DNA from: Ariolimax columbianus
Taxonomy: Eukaryota; Mollusca; Gastropoda; Stylommatophora; Arionidae
Direction of reading: 5' to 3'
Length of the DNA: 64,000 bases
NCBI GenBank assembly: GCA_036924085.1
Contig: JAVGWX010000013.1
Span: 55,560,336-55,624,335, forward strand
Both the position numbers and the translations under genes were made by a program. Shown one piece after another: positions 11,335-22,549 of this stretch (its first letter is position 1; each line of letters opens with the position of its first letter). A model generated the notes under the pieces. The model saw only the letters and a program-made list of their open reading frames with translations. It was not told the DNA's origin and did not search any database.

Positions 11335-11690
11335 GAATGTTGAGTTCACTGCTTGGGATTTCAATCGGTCGAGGATTAAACTAAGCATGACCTTGATAGG
11401 GTGGCTGATGAGCACTAGTGTTCTGTAATTTTGGCACAGCTTTAGCTTTCCAGACTTAGATAACGGTATAACCATTGATTTTGTCGCTTAGTCCGACCAG
11501 TTTCCTGTCGTTCTTATTTTGTTGCAGATGTGTGTCAGGCCTTCCATCACTACCTCTCCATCTGCCTGTAAGAGCTCTGCTGGTATATTGTCCACGCCGG
11601 CCGCCTTCCCTCTTCTCAGTGCCTTTATCGCTGCAGCTACCTCTTCCTTCGTTATCAGTTGGTTATCCTCTATAGTTGTCTAAATCAAAC
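11335..11690 (-). pseudogene. LINE RT N-terminal fragment
   Basis: On the minus strand the sequence reads DNQLITKEEVAAAIKALRRG, KAAGVDNIPAELLQADGE, THICNKI, then KSMVIPLSKSGKLKLCQNYR and TLVLISHPIKVMLSLILDRL. This is the start of the RT domain of an RTE-type LINE: the K-GKA-G-DNIPAE-L motif, then P-PKKG-L--C-NYR-ISLISH-SK-ML. The same family appears at 43,330-44,520. One stop (GNWSD*ATK) and truncation after LDRLKSQA show it is dead. Confidence 0.82.
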
Positions 11691-12125
11691 TGTGACAAAA
11701 TAGAACGCACCCAGAACCAAGAAGCCTGCATAATAACAGGAGATCTGAACACCGCCCAAATACAATACTTGGAAACCATGACTGGGCTATAGGCAATGGA
11801 AGACAGACAAGACTGTAGAATCCTACAGCAAGTGGGAAAACTCAAAAGAATCAAGGACCACCCGATGCACCACAGACTAAATGGGCTGGGACGTGGCAGG
11901 CTAAAGAGAAAACAGTTTTAGTCCAGGTAAAGAAAAGATTTAAAACAATGCTGCACTTTTGTACGAAAAAAAAATAAAACCAAGTCCAGCATGCTCCATC
12001 CGCTGCCTCTAGAAAGGAAGATCATTTGCTGCAGCAGAGTGGTACAGAGAAATCACATACAATGAGACAAAAGCAGTCATCAGTGCAGCGTACAGTGCAA
12101 AATGGAAAAACGACCACCCTGGTCA
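11690..12125 (+). pseudogene. Nimb-like LINE fragment, RNase H region mostly deleted
   Basis: The plus strand reads CDKIERTQNQEACIITGDLN, then LETMTGL, a stop, AMEDRQDCRILQQ and HHRLN. After a frame change it gives WYREITYNETKAVISAAYSA and KWKNDHPG. Both blocks match the minus-strand Nimb-like element at 45.3-47 kb, which reads YDKIGRTQNQAARIIAGALK and ITYNETKAFSRATFSAKWKK. Between them about 190 residues including the RNase H core are missing here, so this copy has an internal deletion. Confidence 0.75.
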
Positions 12126-14865
12126 ATCAATAATCAATTGTACGCTTGGATGACCAGAGCCCGTCGTGTCTAATGACCATATCCATGACCACGTCTGATG
12201 GCCGCGTTCCAGTCGGCCTGCAGTTCTGTTGGAGAGGTGGCGATCTGTTTTAGCCAGGTGTTGCGAGAGTGGCCCCGAGGACATCTCCATATAGAGCACG
12301 GCTTCTTCCCGTAACTCGCCCCCTCAGCCTACAAGAGCATCTCGTGGGCTGGGACTTCCCGGGAAAGGCGAGCAACTTGACTGAAGAGGGAGAAACAACG
12401 GCGATCAATCGTTGAGACAATGCCTGCAAATTGAGTACGTCGAACTACTTCACTGTTGGAAATCATGTCATGCCAGACGATCCCGAGGAAGCGCCTCTGG
12501 TTTCGCAGATGGAAGGCCTCAAGACACTGTGGGTCCTGCTGTAGCAGTGTCCAGGACTCGGAGCCGTACATGGGAATGGGGACAATGCAGGAATAAATAC
12601 GAAGCCTGATCTACAGAGAGAGCCTTCGCTGGGACCAGACTCTGCGGAGCGAATCCAAGGATTAAGCCGCTAAGCTGATCTTACGGGTGATGTTGTGGAT
12701 GCTGCGTGCTTCAGAAGACTGTCAGCTGCCGAGATATACGAAGTCATCGACGACTGCAACAGGGCTGTCGCTCACGGTGATGCTCAGCGCAGAGGTTCCT
12801 CTCCTGAGGTTTTGGATGTTCATCTTCGTTCAGGAGATGTGCAAGCCTAGGTGGGTAGCCGATCGATCCAGTGCCTCTAGGGGGCCTGCCAAGGTCTGAG
12901 AATCGTATCCCGGTATAAGGATGAGATGAGATCGGTTACCGACGAGGACCCCTTGGTTGTGTGCAGAAGATTGTCTGAGGCGCCAGTCCAGGTGGAGCAG
13001 AAAAGTGCAGGGGCGAGGACACAGCCCTGTCGAACACCGGATGATGTAGAGAACTCTGTTTGATCTCGCCCGAGCCGAATTCTGGCACTGATGTGACTGT
13101 GAAGCTCTTCAGTTAGTGTCAGCAGGGTGTCTGGGATACCCACGCATTGTAGGACATTCCACAGGGCGTGTCTGTCCACAGAATCGAAGGCAGCCCGTAG
13201 GTCAACGTAAGCGACGTGGAGAGGGTGGTTAAACTCGTGGTGCAGTTCTGTGAGGAGGCGGAGGGCGAGAACCGTGGAGCGAGAAGCTGTGAACCCTGAC
13301 TGTTGGGGGTGACGATAGTGGAGCGAGAAGCTGTGAACCCTGACTGTTGGGGGTGACGATGGGGGAGCTAGAAGCTGTGAGCCCTGACTGTTGGGGGTGA
13401 CGATAGTGGAGCGAGAAGCTGTGAACCCTGACTGTTGGGGGTGACGATGGGGAAGCAAGAAGCTGTGAACCCTGACTGTTGGGGGTGACGATAGTGGAGC
13501 GAGAAGCTGTGAACCCTGACTGTTGGGGGTGACGATGGGGAAGCAAGAAGCTGTGAACCCTGACTGTTGGGGGTGACGATAGTGGAGCGAGAAGCTGTGA
13601 ACCCTGACTGTTGGAGGCAACGATGATGGAGCGAGAAGCTGTGAACCCTGAATGTTGGGGGTGACGATGGGGGAGCGAGACGCTGTGAACCCTGACTGTT
13701 GGGGGCGACGATGGTGGAGCGAGAAGCTGTGAGCCTTGACTGTTGGGGAGGCGACGATGGTGGAGCGAGAAGCTGTGAACCCTGACTGTTGGGGGCGACG
13801 ATTGGGGAGTGAGAATATGTGAACCCTGAATGTTGGGGGATGACGATGGGGGAGCGAGAATCTGTGAACCCTGACTGTTGGGGGCGACGATGGTGGAGCG
13901 AGAAACTGTGAACTCTGACTGTTGGGGGTGACGATGGTGGAGCGAGAAACTGTGAACCCTGACTGTTGGAGGCGACGATGGGGGAGCGAGAAGCTGTGAA
14001 CCCTGACTGTTGGGGGTGACGATGCCTCGTTAAAAGGGGCTGCAGTATGGGTAGGAGCACATGAGCGAAGACCTTGCCGGGGATGGACAGAAGGGTAATA
14101 GGCCTGTAATTGCCGCATTCCAGACGGGAGCCCTTTCTCTTGTACAAAGACATTTTTATTCTGTCGTGCCATGCTGCAGGCACTTGGCCAGTGTTACACA
14201 CCGTTGCGAAGAGTTGGTGCAGGGTGGTGCTCATTGGGTCCAAGGCGTACTTTAATAGCTTGGGGAAATATTGTCGGGGCCCGTGGCTCTGCCATCTTTC
14301 AGTTTTTCTATTGCTGCGTTAACCTCAGCAATGGTAGGGACGTCAGGGCTAGTGTCCGCGTCAGGAGAGACTCCCAGAGTAGATCTGGTGAGGGGGTGGC
14401 GGGGAGGGTGGTTCAATGCTGGGAGGGACGTTGGGAGGGATTGGAGCTGAGAGCCTTTATTGCGCGGTATGTCACTTTCATGTCGTTGCGCACTAGACCT
14501 GCCTCGTCGCTGTCGTCTGTGGAATTGTAATGGTGTTCAAGGTCTTTCTTTGCGGCAGCACGTAACTTGTTTTGTGGGGGTCGTCGTTCCGGGTGCTCGC
14601 GCCTGGCCATCGTTGAACTCTTTTCCTCTAAGATTGTTAGGGTGGACACTGTCAGCCAAGGTTTACGAATGTTCTTCCTATGACCCAGAACTGTGTCGAC
14701 AACTTCGTGGATGGCCTGGGCAACGATGGGTCTGGCAGATTTAGGATCATCAGGATGTGTACACAGACCGGCAAATTTGCTGTCTATGGATGCGGCATAT
14801 TGGGCTGCCAAACTAGGGTTTGTACGTAGGGATTCCGTGTCGTATCCTACCACAAACTCTCATCA
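12125..14865 (-). pseudogene. LINE (linker, RT and C-terminal region) with an internal minisatellite
   Basis: Descending on the minus strand the order is a linker (WLTVSTLTILEEKSSTMARR near 14.65 kb), RT start GNYRPITLLSIPGKVFAHVL (near 14.1 kb) and the QQSGFTASRS motif amplified 17-fold. RT palm AYVDLRAAFDSVDRHALWNV follows (near 13.2 kb), then SGVRQGCVLAPALF, VDDFVYLGS, YGSESWTLL, and RNQRRFLGIVWHDMISNSEV (near 12.45 kb). The codons after the RT match the plus-strand copy at 58.0-58.7 kb. The sequence near 12.9 kb where YADD is expected reads IPGYDSQ, so the catalytic pair is lost. The RT halves on the two sides of the minisatellite are in different frames. Confidence 0.85.
13265..14035 (-). 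repeat. 44-bp minisatellite inside LINE RT coding sequence, about 17 copies
   Basis: The unit contains GAGAAGCTGTGAACCCTGAC and GTTGGGGGTGACGAT with a strict 44-bp period. The minus-strand translation is HPQQSGFTASRST, the RT motif QxGFxxxRST, and the last unit continues into VLALRLLTELHHEF of the RT. Because 44 is not a multiple of 3, the reading register rotates through three frames every 132 bp. The minus strand stays open in one frame from 14,172 to 12,877 (431 codons). That open frame is a by-product of the array, not a gene. Confidence 0.92.
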
Positions 14866-15160
14866 GGCGAGATCATTGGATCATTCTCCGGCTACGCACA
14901 GGACACAACAGACTGAGATGTCATCTGTACAAGTTCAAGATTGGCATATGGACCTTTGTGCCTGTGACACAGCCCCCATGACGGCAGAACACATTGTGCA
15001 GTCCTGCCCACTGTATAACGACAAAAGAGGCATCATTTGGCAACAGCCAGTGTCCTTCCACGAGAAACTGTACGGAAGTGCACGAATCCTTGAGTCGACT
15101 GCTGCCTTCGTTAAAGTCATTGAAGTCGAGGTCTGAAGACGAACGAGGAAGAAGAGAAGA
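14866..15160 (+). pseudogene. 3' end of a Nimb-like LINE (5'-truncated)
   Basis: The plus strand reads IILRLRTGHNRLRCHLYKFK, then DLCACDTAPMTAEHIVQSCP, then IWQQPVSFHEKLYGSARILE, STAAFVKVIEVEV and a stop near 15,136. This is the region after RNase H of the same family as the element at 45.3-51.3 kb, whose minus-strand 3' end has the same GAGGTCTGAAGACGAACGAG sequence. It starts abruptly at about 14,866, next to the 5' side of a minus-strand LINE, which fits 5' truncation on insertion. A one-codon shift breaks the frame near 14,935. Confidence 0.85.
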
Positions 15161-15199
15161 AGACGGTATCTTCTGTTATTCTGCAAGGAAAGCACTTCT

Positions 15200-15589
15200 T
15201 ACAGATCAAAGTTAACAATACTTTTATATGAAACTATTTTGTTAATTTCCTTATGTGCTATGTCTATGGTTAAGACATTTGTCTGTGCTTTTGTAGTTCC
15301 GCTTTGAAAAATGTTGACAGTTGACGGCTGTCATTGCACACTATAATAAATGTTGTTCTAGTTTTACCTCTATTAAGTATTACTAAGAAATCTTAGAAGC
15401 TAGACCAGCATTCTTTCGGAAGGGACACAACTGTACATCATTATTTCTGTAGTGCACACACTTGTGAGATCTGTTCACACAAAAGGTGGCCTAAGAGAAT
15501 TGTAATAGTTTAGGGTGGACATTTTGCCTACTCAGAGTGGCAAAAAGTTCAGAGCGTCATGAGTTTTTTTTTATATCACGGCTCGACTA
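15200..15589. other. No gene recognised
   Basis: AT-rich sequence after a LINE 3' end. No motif or repeat was seen. Confidence 0.4.
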
Positions 15590-16110
15590 TTTGCAACAAC
15601 GGAGATTGGCAACAAAAATAAAGAGGAGAGTGGTCTTGGCACTACAGAGTTGAATTAAAATGAAAAACGTATGGCAGAACAATAACAAAATGACAAAAAT
15701 AAAGATCCTGAGGACTTGTATTTTCCCGGTGTTAATGTGTGAATGTGAGACACAAGCAACCCACACAAACCCTACGGAGCTAAGATGCAATAGGTGGGTG
15801 CCGAAAATACCATGGATAGCATAAAAAGAAATACGCAGAAACCTACAGGAGCTCGATATAGAATAAAACTATCTAGTAAACAATATGACGTCTAGGAAAT
15901 AATATACTTCGGCTACATCAAGCGTCACATTAGCCTTGAAGGAATGATACTGGTAAGTGTGTGGTACCTGGCAAAGGAGGCAGAGGCAGGCCCAAGACAC
16001 GATCGACATTACAAAGGTTCTAGGGTTGACAGTGTCAGACGCAGGAGAGTATCTTACAAATCGGTTATCATGCGAGCGACGTTCTGCAACAAATGATACC
16101 TGATGATGGT
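15590..16110 (+). pseudogene. LINE C-terminal region, heavily decayed
   Basis: The plus strand reads ALQS, IKMKNVWQNNNKMTKIKILR, TCIFPVLMCECETQATHTNP, TELRCNRWVPKIPWIA, LQELDIE, IYFGYIKRHISLEGMIL and GKGGRGRPKTRSTLQ in changing frames. The order fits the region after the RT of an APE-type LINE (KLKNVWQD, TK-RLVK, LVF-I-LYGCETWT, EMWCWRRMLRIPW, YFGHI-R--SLE, GRPKTRWI). At least five stops and several shifts mark it as old. Confidence 0.65.
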
Positions 16111-16289
16111 TGGGAACAAAAAATGTATTATTATAGCTATCAGTATATCCATGGAGACCTATAATTGTATCATACAATCAGTAACTCGGTAATTCTGGTA
16201 ACAATTTAATCATGATTCCTTTGCATTCACGTGGACTGTAAAAACTGAGTTCACTTCAGACATTCAAGTGAATCCAGAAAGTGTTGCGT

Positions 16290-16575
16290 TCTAGAAGCGA
16301 CATGTGGTACCGGGTGAGAAAAGTGCGTCATGTGACTCTAGAAGCGACATGTAGAACCAGATGAGAAGAGTGCTTCATGTGACTCTAGAAACCACACGTA
16401 GAACCAGATGAGAAGAGTGCGTCATGAGACTCTAGAAGCGACATGTAGAACCGGATGAGAAGAGTGTGTAATGTGACTCTAGAAGTGATATGTGGAACCG
16501 GATGAGAAGAGTGCTTCATGTGACTCTAGAAGCGACATGTAGAACCGGATGAGAAAAGTGCTTCATGTGACTCTT
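16290..16575. repeat. Minisatellite, 47-bp unit, about 6 copies
   Basis: TGACTCTAGAAGCGACATGT and GATGAGAAGAGTGCTTCATG recur every 47 bp. Copies differ by 2-5 substitutions. Confidence 0.92.
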
Positions 16576-17640
16576 GATATTGTCAGATTTCATTGAGAAA
16601 AGTACATAAATGTTCTCATTATTGACAAGAGCTGCACACTTTAAACCCACATTACACACACGGGAGATGTTTGCTAAAACATTCAGTCCATCCATCTCCA
16701 CAGCTAATCTAATGTCAGTAATCTCTTCAGTTGGTCTAGAAAAACTAAAAGGTGATCTACACAATTGAAAGCAACTTACCTATATATATGGTAGATCTAG
16801 TCGGAGCTGTGCTGGCCGCCACTAGTGCATTCGTTATAGTCATAGAAACTGTTGTGGCAGCAGCAACTAATGTGCACATCTTTCTGACAAACGTACCACT
16901 GGATGCTGAGACCATTCCTTCAAGATCACCTGTCATGTGGTCTGAAAATATATTTTGTTCATATAAAATAGGACATTGTTATAGAACATTGGTTAAATAA
17001 TAACCGTAGCCACTTGACCTACTTTTTCTAGACGGTAACCATATTTTATTAATTTCAAAAATATTGCAACTGAAACTGTGAAAAACAAGCGCAATAAAAA
17101 ACATGTTAACGAAATCAATTAGAATCTGTATTTCAACATAATATAACACATATCAATTACCGAGAATACAATTGTTGTTCTCTTTTTTAAGAGCCAAAAG
17201 TTAAATTATGTAAACCATTGTTTCACTTTGCAATTTATTTAGTAATTACACTGTAATATAATTGAATCACATCGTGCAAAAGAGTTGCGTACATTCTGAC
17301 CAGTCGTGAAAACAGTATGAGTATCACCCTTCCAATGTAGCAATAATATACGGTTTTCTCATTGATTATTTGTTGTTCCCCACTGAGAGCTAATCGCCCG
17401 TGACAGTAACTGCAAACAGTACTTTCGTTCATTTAAATTCATAATTGCTCCACCGTATTGAGAAGGGGCTAGTGGCAAATGTAGAAAAAGCACTCTCTTT
17501 CTGGATGTCATGTAGTGCCCCTCAGCATTAATTTGAGTCAAGGTAGCTTCCTTGAAAATATCGGCTTTTCTGCATCAATCAGTGTCCTGCTATTTGTGTT
17601 GAACCATGACGTCATCATCTCTCTGGCTGCGTTAGTGACA
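16576..17640. other. No gene recognised
   Basis: AT-rich sequence. Open stretches of 60-82 codons on either strand show no motif. Confidence 0.4.
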
Positions 17641-17649
17641 GGTATGCCA

Positions 17650-17760
17650 TTCACATAGCTACAGTTACACCTGGAGAACGCTTTATTCATAGCTACAGCT
17701 ACACGTGGAGAACGCTTTATTTATAGCTACAGCTACACGTGGAGAACGCTTTATTTAGTT
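17650..17760. repeat. 34-bp tandem repeat, 3 copies
   Basis: ATAGCTACAGCTACACGTGG followed by AGAACGCTTTATT recurs three times with a 34-bp period. The first copy is the most diverged. Confidence 0.9.
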
Positions 17761-18214
17761 TGTCACTGGGCTGATTACGTCAATAGCCCGTGTGAACTTA
17801 TGGGGAAATAATGACTTTCTCTTACTCATGCTGGCCATAGGAACTAACTATTATCTTGTCTGTTCATGTAAACAATTTGAATCTGGAACAGGCCTGCTGA
17901 TGCAATGATTTGGGACCCTGATTTATTCCGAGAAGATGAAAAACATGAAGAAGAAATTGAACCGCTATGTTAAAAATCCGCTGTATTGATTTACCAATCC
18001 ATCTCGTGCCACCAATTAAACACCCAGACACTAGCTTGAGAACATTACACAATATGTGTCTAGCATCTCTTTGGTCTCTCAGTTACACTTCGTCCATATT
18101 CAAGAGTCTTGAGCAGACAATTACAAAGTATGTCATGAAATGTTTGAGAAATTCATTCACCTGACCAGGGGAGACAAATAATGAGAATTGATGACATAAG
18201 AAATATTGTGAGAA
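17761..18214. other. No gene recognised
   Basis: No motif-bearing frame or repeat was seen between the short repeat and the AAAAC microsatellite. Confidence 0.35.
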
Positions 18215-18257
18215 GTTTTCAAACAAAACAAAACAAAACAAAACAAAACAAAACAAT
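18215..18257 (+). repeat. (AAAAC)n microsatellite
   Basis: About eight units of AAAAC. It sits at the left edge of a LINE C-terminal remnant. Confidence 0.95.
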
Positions 18258-18435
18258 ATAATAGATGGTTAGGTCATCTCGTGAGAATGCACCCTGGCCT
18301 GATAAACTACAAATATGATACGAGACGATCTGATTTCATAGTACGAGAAAGAACACATGGCAGATAGATGGATGACATAAAAGGAAATCCTGCAAAACTG
18401 AACGAAACACATTTGGTTGAAGATTGAAATCATCT
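18258..18435 (+). pseudogene. LINE C-terminal fragment
   Basis: The plus strand reads RWLGHLVRMHPGLINYKYDT, RRSDFIVRERTHGR, a stop, MDDIKGNPAKLNETHLVED. This matches KWFGHLxRMxPxxxxxxAYxxRxSRxxxRGRPxxRWIDDIK of LINE tails and resembles the minus-strand fragment at 7.1-7.35 kb. Only about 55 codons remain. Confidence 0.65.
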
Positions 18436-18544
18436 CCCCATAATGCTTATCGACACCATAAGAAGGTAGAAAGTAATTAATGTTCAGAAATGTATGCATA
18501 TATTTAGTGTTATCAATTACAAACAAAATATATGCGATTTCAAT

Positions 18545-18810
18545 ATCTGTGTGCGTGCGTGCGTGTGTGTGTTGTGTGTGTGTGTGTGTTGTGTGTGTGT
18601 GTGTGTTGTGTGTGTGTGTTGTGTGTCTGTTGTGTGTGTGTATTGGGTTATTATATTTGGGTGTGGGTGTGTGTGTGTGAGAGAGAGATACAGTGTGTGT
18701 GTGAGAGAGAGAGAGATAGAGACAGAGACAGTGTGTGTGTGTTGAGAGACAGAGAGAGAGACACACATACGCGCGCGCGCGCGCGTGCGTGCGCGTGTGT
18801 GTGTTTTCGG
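18545..18810. repeat. Low-complexity (GT)n/(GA)n/(GC)n block
   Basis: GT-rich runs interrupted by TT, then GAGA runs, then GCGCGCGCGCGCGCG and more GT. The open stretches of up to 165 codons here on both strands are translations of simple sequence and are not genes. Confidence 0.95.
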
Positions 18811-18839
18811 CGTGTGCACGTTACTGTATGTCGATAATA

Positions 18840-19792
18840 ACGAATCAGTCTGTAAATGTACAAGTAAAAGACGACAAGAAAGTGAGTTAATAAACTATTT
18901 AATCATTCTGTAAATGTACAAGTGAAAGACGACAAGAAAGTGAGTTAATAATCTATTTAATCATGCTGTAAATGTACAAGTGAAAGACGACAAGGAAGTG
19001 AGTAAGTTAATAAACTATTTAATCATGCTGTAAATGTACAAGTGAAAGATGACAAAGAAGTGAGTAAGTTAATAAACTATTTAATCATGCTGTAAATGTA
19101 CAAGTGAAATACGACAAGGAAGTAAGTTAATAAACTATTTAATCATGCTGTAAATGTACAAGTAAAAGACGACAAGGAAGTGAGTTAATAAACTATTTAA
19201 TCATGCTGTAAAGGTACAAGTGAAAGACGACAAGGAAGTGAGTAAGTTAATACACTATTTAATCATGCTGTAAATGTATAAGTGAAAGACGACAAGGAAG
19301 TGAGTTAATAAACTATTTAATCATGCTGTAAATGTACAAGTGAAAGACGACACGGAAGTAAGTTAATCAATTATTCAATCATGCTGTAAATGTACAAGTG
19401 AAAGACGACACGGAAGTGAGTTAATCAATTATTCAATCATGCTGTAAATGTACAAGTGAAAGACGACAAGGAAGTGAGTTAATAAATTATACAATCATGC
19501 TGTAAATGTACAAGTGAAAGACGACAAGGAAGTGAGTTAATAAATTATTCAATCTTGCTATAAATGTACAAGTGAAAGACGACAAGGAAGTGAGTTAATA
19601 AATTATACAATCATGCTGTAAATGTACAAGTGAAAGACGACAAGGAAGTGAGTTAATAAATTATTCAATCTTGCTATAAATGTACAAGTGAAAGACGACA
19701 AGGAAGTGAGTTAATAAATTATACAATCATGCTGTAAATGTACAAGTGAAAGACGACAAGGAAGTGAGTTAATAAATTATTAAATCATGCTG
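18840..19792. repeat. Minisatellite, 58-bp unit (62-bp variant), about 16 copies
   Basis: GTAAATGTACAAGTGAAAGA followed by CGACAAGGAAGTGAGTTAAT recurs every 58 bp. A 4-bp insertion (GAGTAAGTTAAT) makes some units 62 bp. From about 19,480 two unit types alternate: one reads TTATACAATCATGCTGTAAA, the other TTATTCAATCTTGCTATAAA. They form a 116-bp dimer repeated about 2.5 times. Confidence 0.93.
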
Positions 19793-20224
19793 TTCAAAAA
19801 GCAGATAAAAATACTTGTATAGTTAATTCTTTATCAAAGAATATACTTTTAAAAATATATGTTGCAATTACGTTAGTCCGGAGAGAATTTTGCATACCAT
19901 TGACAGATCACCTGATAAAATATTGCAAAGCAAAAACATTGTTACAAGATTACGCTAACACATACAATACTTAGGTTCATTAAGCACCTTTCTACATGTG
20001 GGTTAGTGGTGATGGTGGGGGGGGGGGAGGGAGAGGCGGAAAGGGGTGTGTAGATGAAGGGCAGATTCACTACGTCAATTATGTATTCAATAAGTTCGTT
20101 CAGTAATCGATTACTCGCTCTACGCTCAAGCCATTGCGAGCAAAAGCGTCTTACAAAAGCTCAGCAGAATTTTTATAATCATTCTCTGTGGTTCATATAT
20201 GCTGCGCCATAAAAACAACGCCGA
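19793..20224. other. No gene recognised
   Basis: AT-rich sequence with one run of about 10 G near 20,017. Confidence 0.4.
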
Positions 20225-20577
20225 GAGATGTCTGTGAGATCAACCCAACATGGACTGTCCAAACCTAGGGAGAGATGTCTGTGAGATCAACCCAACATGG
20301 AATGTCCAAACCTAGGGAGAGAGCGTTCTGTGAGATCAACCCAACATGGAATGTCCAAACCTAGGTAGAGAGCGTTCTGTGAGATCAACCCAACATGGAA
20401 TGTCCAAACCTAGGGAGAGAGAGAGATTAGATCAATCCACCATGGAATGTCCAAACCTAGGGAGAGAGCGTTCTGTGAGATCAACCCAACATGGAATGTC
20501 CAAACCTAGGGAGAGAGCGTTCTGTGAAATCAACCCAACATGGAATGTCCAAACCTAGGGAGAGAGCGTTCTGTCGT
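20225..20577. repeat. Minisatellite, about 49-bp unit, about 8 copies
   Basis: ACCCAACATGGAATGTCCAA and CCTAGGGAGAGAGCGTTCTG recur every 41-49 bp. Two early units and one middle unit are shortened around GAGAGA. The plus-strand translation (MECPNLGRERSVRSTQHG) repeats because the unit stays open, and it is not a gene. Confidence 0.92.
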
Positions 20578-20734
20578 GGAAACATATGAAAGGTACTTAA
20601 GAATGGACACTACGTAGGAGAATTTGAAAATGAAAGAGCATTGGCAACAAAAAGCATAGATTTAAAAAATAACATCTTTCCTAAAAGAAAAATGTACAAG
20701 ATATAAGCATTAAAAACTACCTACGAGGGAAGAA

Positions 20735-21560
20735 GGCTTAAAAAATCCTCAGCAATGAATCACTTTGCTGGCAGGCGATTACTCCCCATAGTAAGAGCTG
20801 TACTCTCGGACCCCTCTGCAGACAGTAACACCCTATCATCTTTAATGAAAATTATGACCTTGGAAACTATAGAAACATATCTTCAAAATATCATCCATGT
20901 TTACACAAATGAATCGGCTACCAAGCTACCACCAACACTGGTAATGGTGCAGTAATTAAATACCCTAGCCCCTGCACAGAGAAGACCACCACTGTATCTA
21001 CGGGACTTGAGTAGAAATCTTGTCCGAGCTGAGCAGATAGAAATAATTACAATAGAAAACAACTTTGAGGCTGGTAATCTGATATTTTGGAAACGGCAAA
21101 TACCACACGAGAAAATCGTTATACTTGCAGACTTAAAATGAATCCTTCAAGTCTTGGAAAACATAACGTCTGTCGATGTTAATAATATTTAAAAATTTGT
21201 TGACCAACCGTCCACCTATAAAAGAGCTAAAGTTGTGCTCCAGTGGATTCCAGGCCAAGTTGGAGTCACAGGAAATGAGAAGGCGACGAGGTGGCCTGAA
21301 GCAGAGAATTATTACCACAGACAATACCTAGTATCACACTACATACCTGTAGGCAGATCCTGAAAAACAACTATACACAGAAACGGCTAAATTAGAAGGA
21401 TTTATCCTAGGCAGGCCAAATATATTATAGACACCAAGCAAAACCAGGTCCCCTGGCTCTTCAAGCTGAGAACATGCCACGCTGCTCCCTACAAGCATGC
21501 ACTTAGCTAACTCGCTCACAACGAGCAAGATGGCGGTGAGTGCAAGACTATATCTGGTCG
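20735..21560 (+). pseudogene. LINE RNase H domain, decayed
   Basis: The plus strand reads IHVYTNESATK (from YTDGSA), later KIVILADLK (D of the third active site) and VVLQWIPGQVGVTGNEKATR (from QWIPxHxGxxGNExAD). The tail follows: FKLRTCHAAPYKHA and ECKTISGRL. The order is that of the RNase H domain at the C-terminus of I/Nimb-like LINEs, which degrades the RNA of the RNA-DNA hybrid. The first catalytic Asp is now Asn (YTNES). The final one is lost because NEKAT replaces NEKAD. Stops and shifts occur throughout. Confidence 0.78.
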
Positions 21561-21964
21561 CCTCTGAGAATTCTCAATGACATCAAAATAAGACCCCCCT
21601 CCCTGGTAGATACATTGCCATCTCCAAGTCATTAACACTGACAATGATCTTTGACACCGGGGTTAGTTGGTTTAGTCTTTATCAATTTGCATACTCTAGA
21701 AAAGTGAGTTACCCAGTTTGTTACCCTGGAAATAGTTTTGTTATTTGCCTTCATTACTCGCAGTCTAATGTGACGTCATGTCATACAATACTCTGAGGTG
21801 ACGTCATGTCAAGGACCGTGTCCTAGCAACACTTTAGTTTGATGAAATGATGTGTTGCACATTTATAATGAGCATTGACAATCATCACCATTTCCCCATT
21901 TCCCAATGTTTGTCGTTGATGGTAGGAGATCACACATTGATCCTATAATAAAGTTTTACGTAAA
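21561..21964. other. No gene recognised
   Basis: A short direct repeat (GACGTCATGTCA, near 21,771 and 21,801) is the only structure noted. Confidence 0.35.
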
Positions 21965-22190
21965 GGTACGGTGTGCCAGATATGACCTCACGTGAAAGAC
22001 CTTCGTTAAGGTCCATCCTATGTAATCCGTGGCTTTGCTGAGTGCAGCTCGCACTGCCTTTTGAATCCTCTTACTATCCTTCGTGTCTTGAATATCATGG
22101 ACTACTATATTCCGGGATTCGTGTTTAAAGACATCAACCAGCAGCCAGAGTCCGCCAATTGGTCTAATGGTAACTTGTCATTGCCTTCAA
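21965..22190 (-). other. Unrecognised open stretch, possibly a decayed coding region
   Basis: One minus-strand frame is free of stops for about 75 codons and reads IGGLWLLVDVFKHESRNIVV, HDIQDTKDSKRIQKAVRAAL, SKATDYIGWTLTKVFHVRSY. The amino acid pattern looks protein-like (amphipathic charged helix, few low-complexity residues). I do not recognise the family, and there is no start codon at the expected edge. It could be a remnant of a transposon protein or of a host exon. Confidence 0.35.
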
Positions 22191-22549
22191 AGCTTCACGT
22201 GCAGTTTCACAGACTGTGAGTCACTTTCTGGCAGTCATTAGTGTGTGTTGGATTGTCCCGACTGGCTCTAATGATAAATCGTATATCACCAAATGTGTCA
22301 CAGTTGCAATAGAGTTTTCAGTTAATATTATCTTCGGTGCTTATAGTGTGTCTTCATACGACTCCGATTATTGTTCAATTGTCCATCACTCAGTTTCATT
22401 GACTAGTTGCTGTAGCTGGTGGCAATGACTCAAACACTGGTTTTGAGCTTGAGGATTGTAACGTTCTTTCTCAGGTCGAAGTATAATGCGTGACTGGATG
22501 ATCGCTGCTCTGTGAACATGTGGAATGACGTATTGGCAAGCAATATCAC

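Noticed and set aside
12877..14172. 431-codon open frame as a novel repeat protein
   Set aside because: The frame is open only because the 44-bp unit lacks stops in all registers, and its C-terminal part is LINE RT. It is better explained as an expanded pseudogene.
18269..18863. Several 66-165-codon open stretches on both strands
   Set aside because: They read through GT/GA/GC simple repeats (Cys-Val and Thr-His runs).
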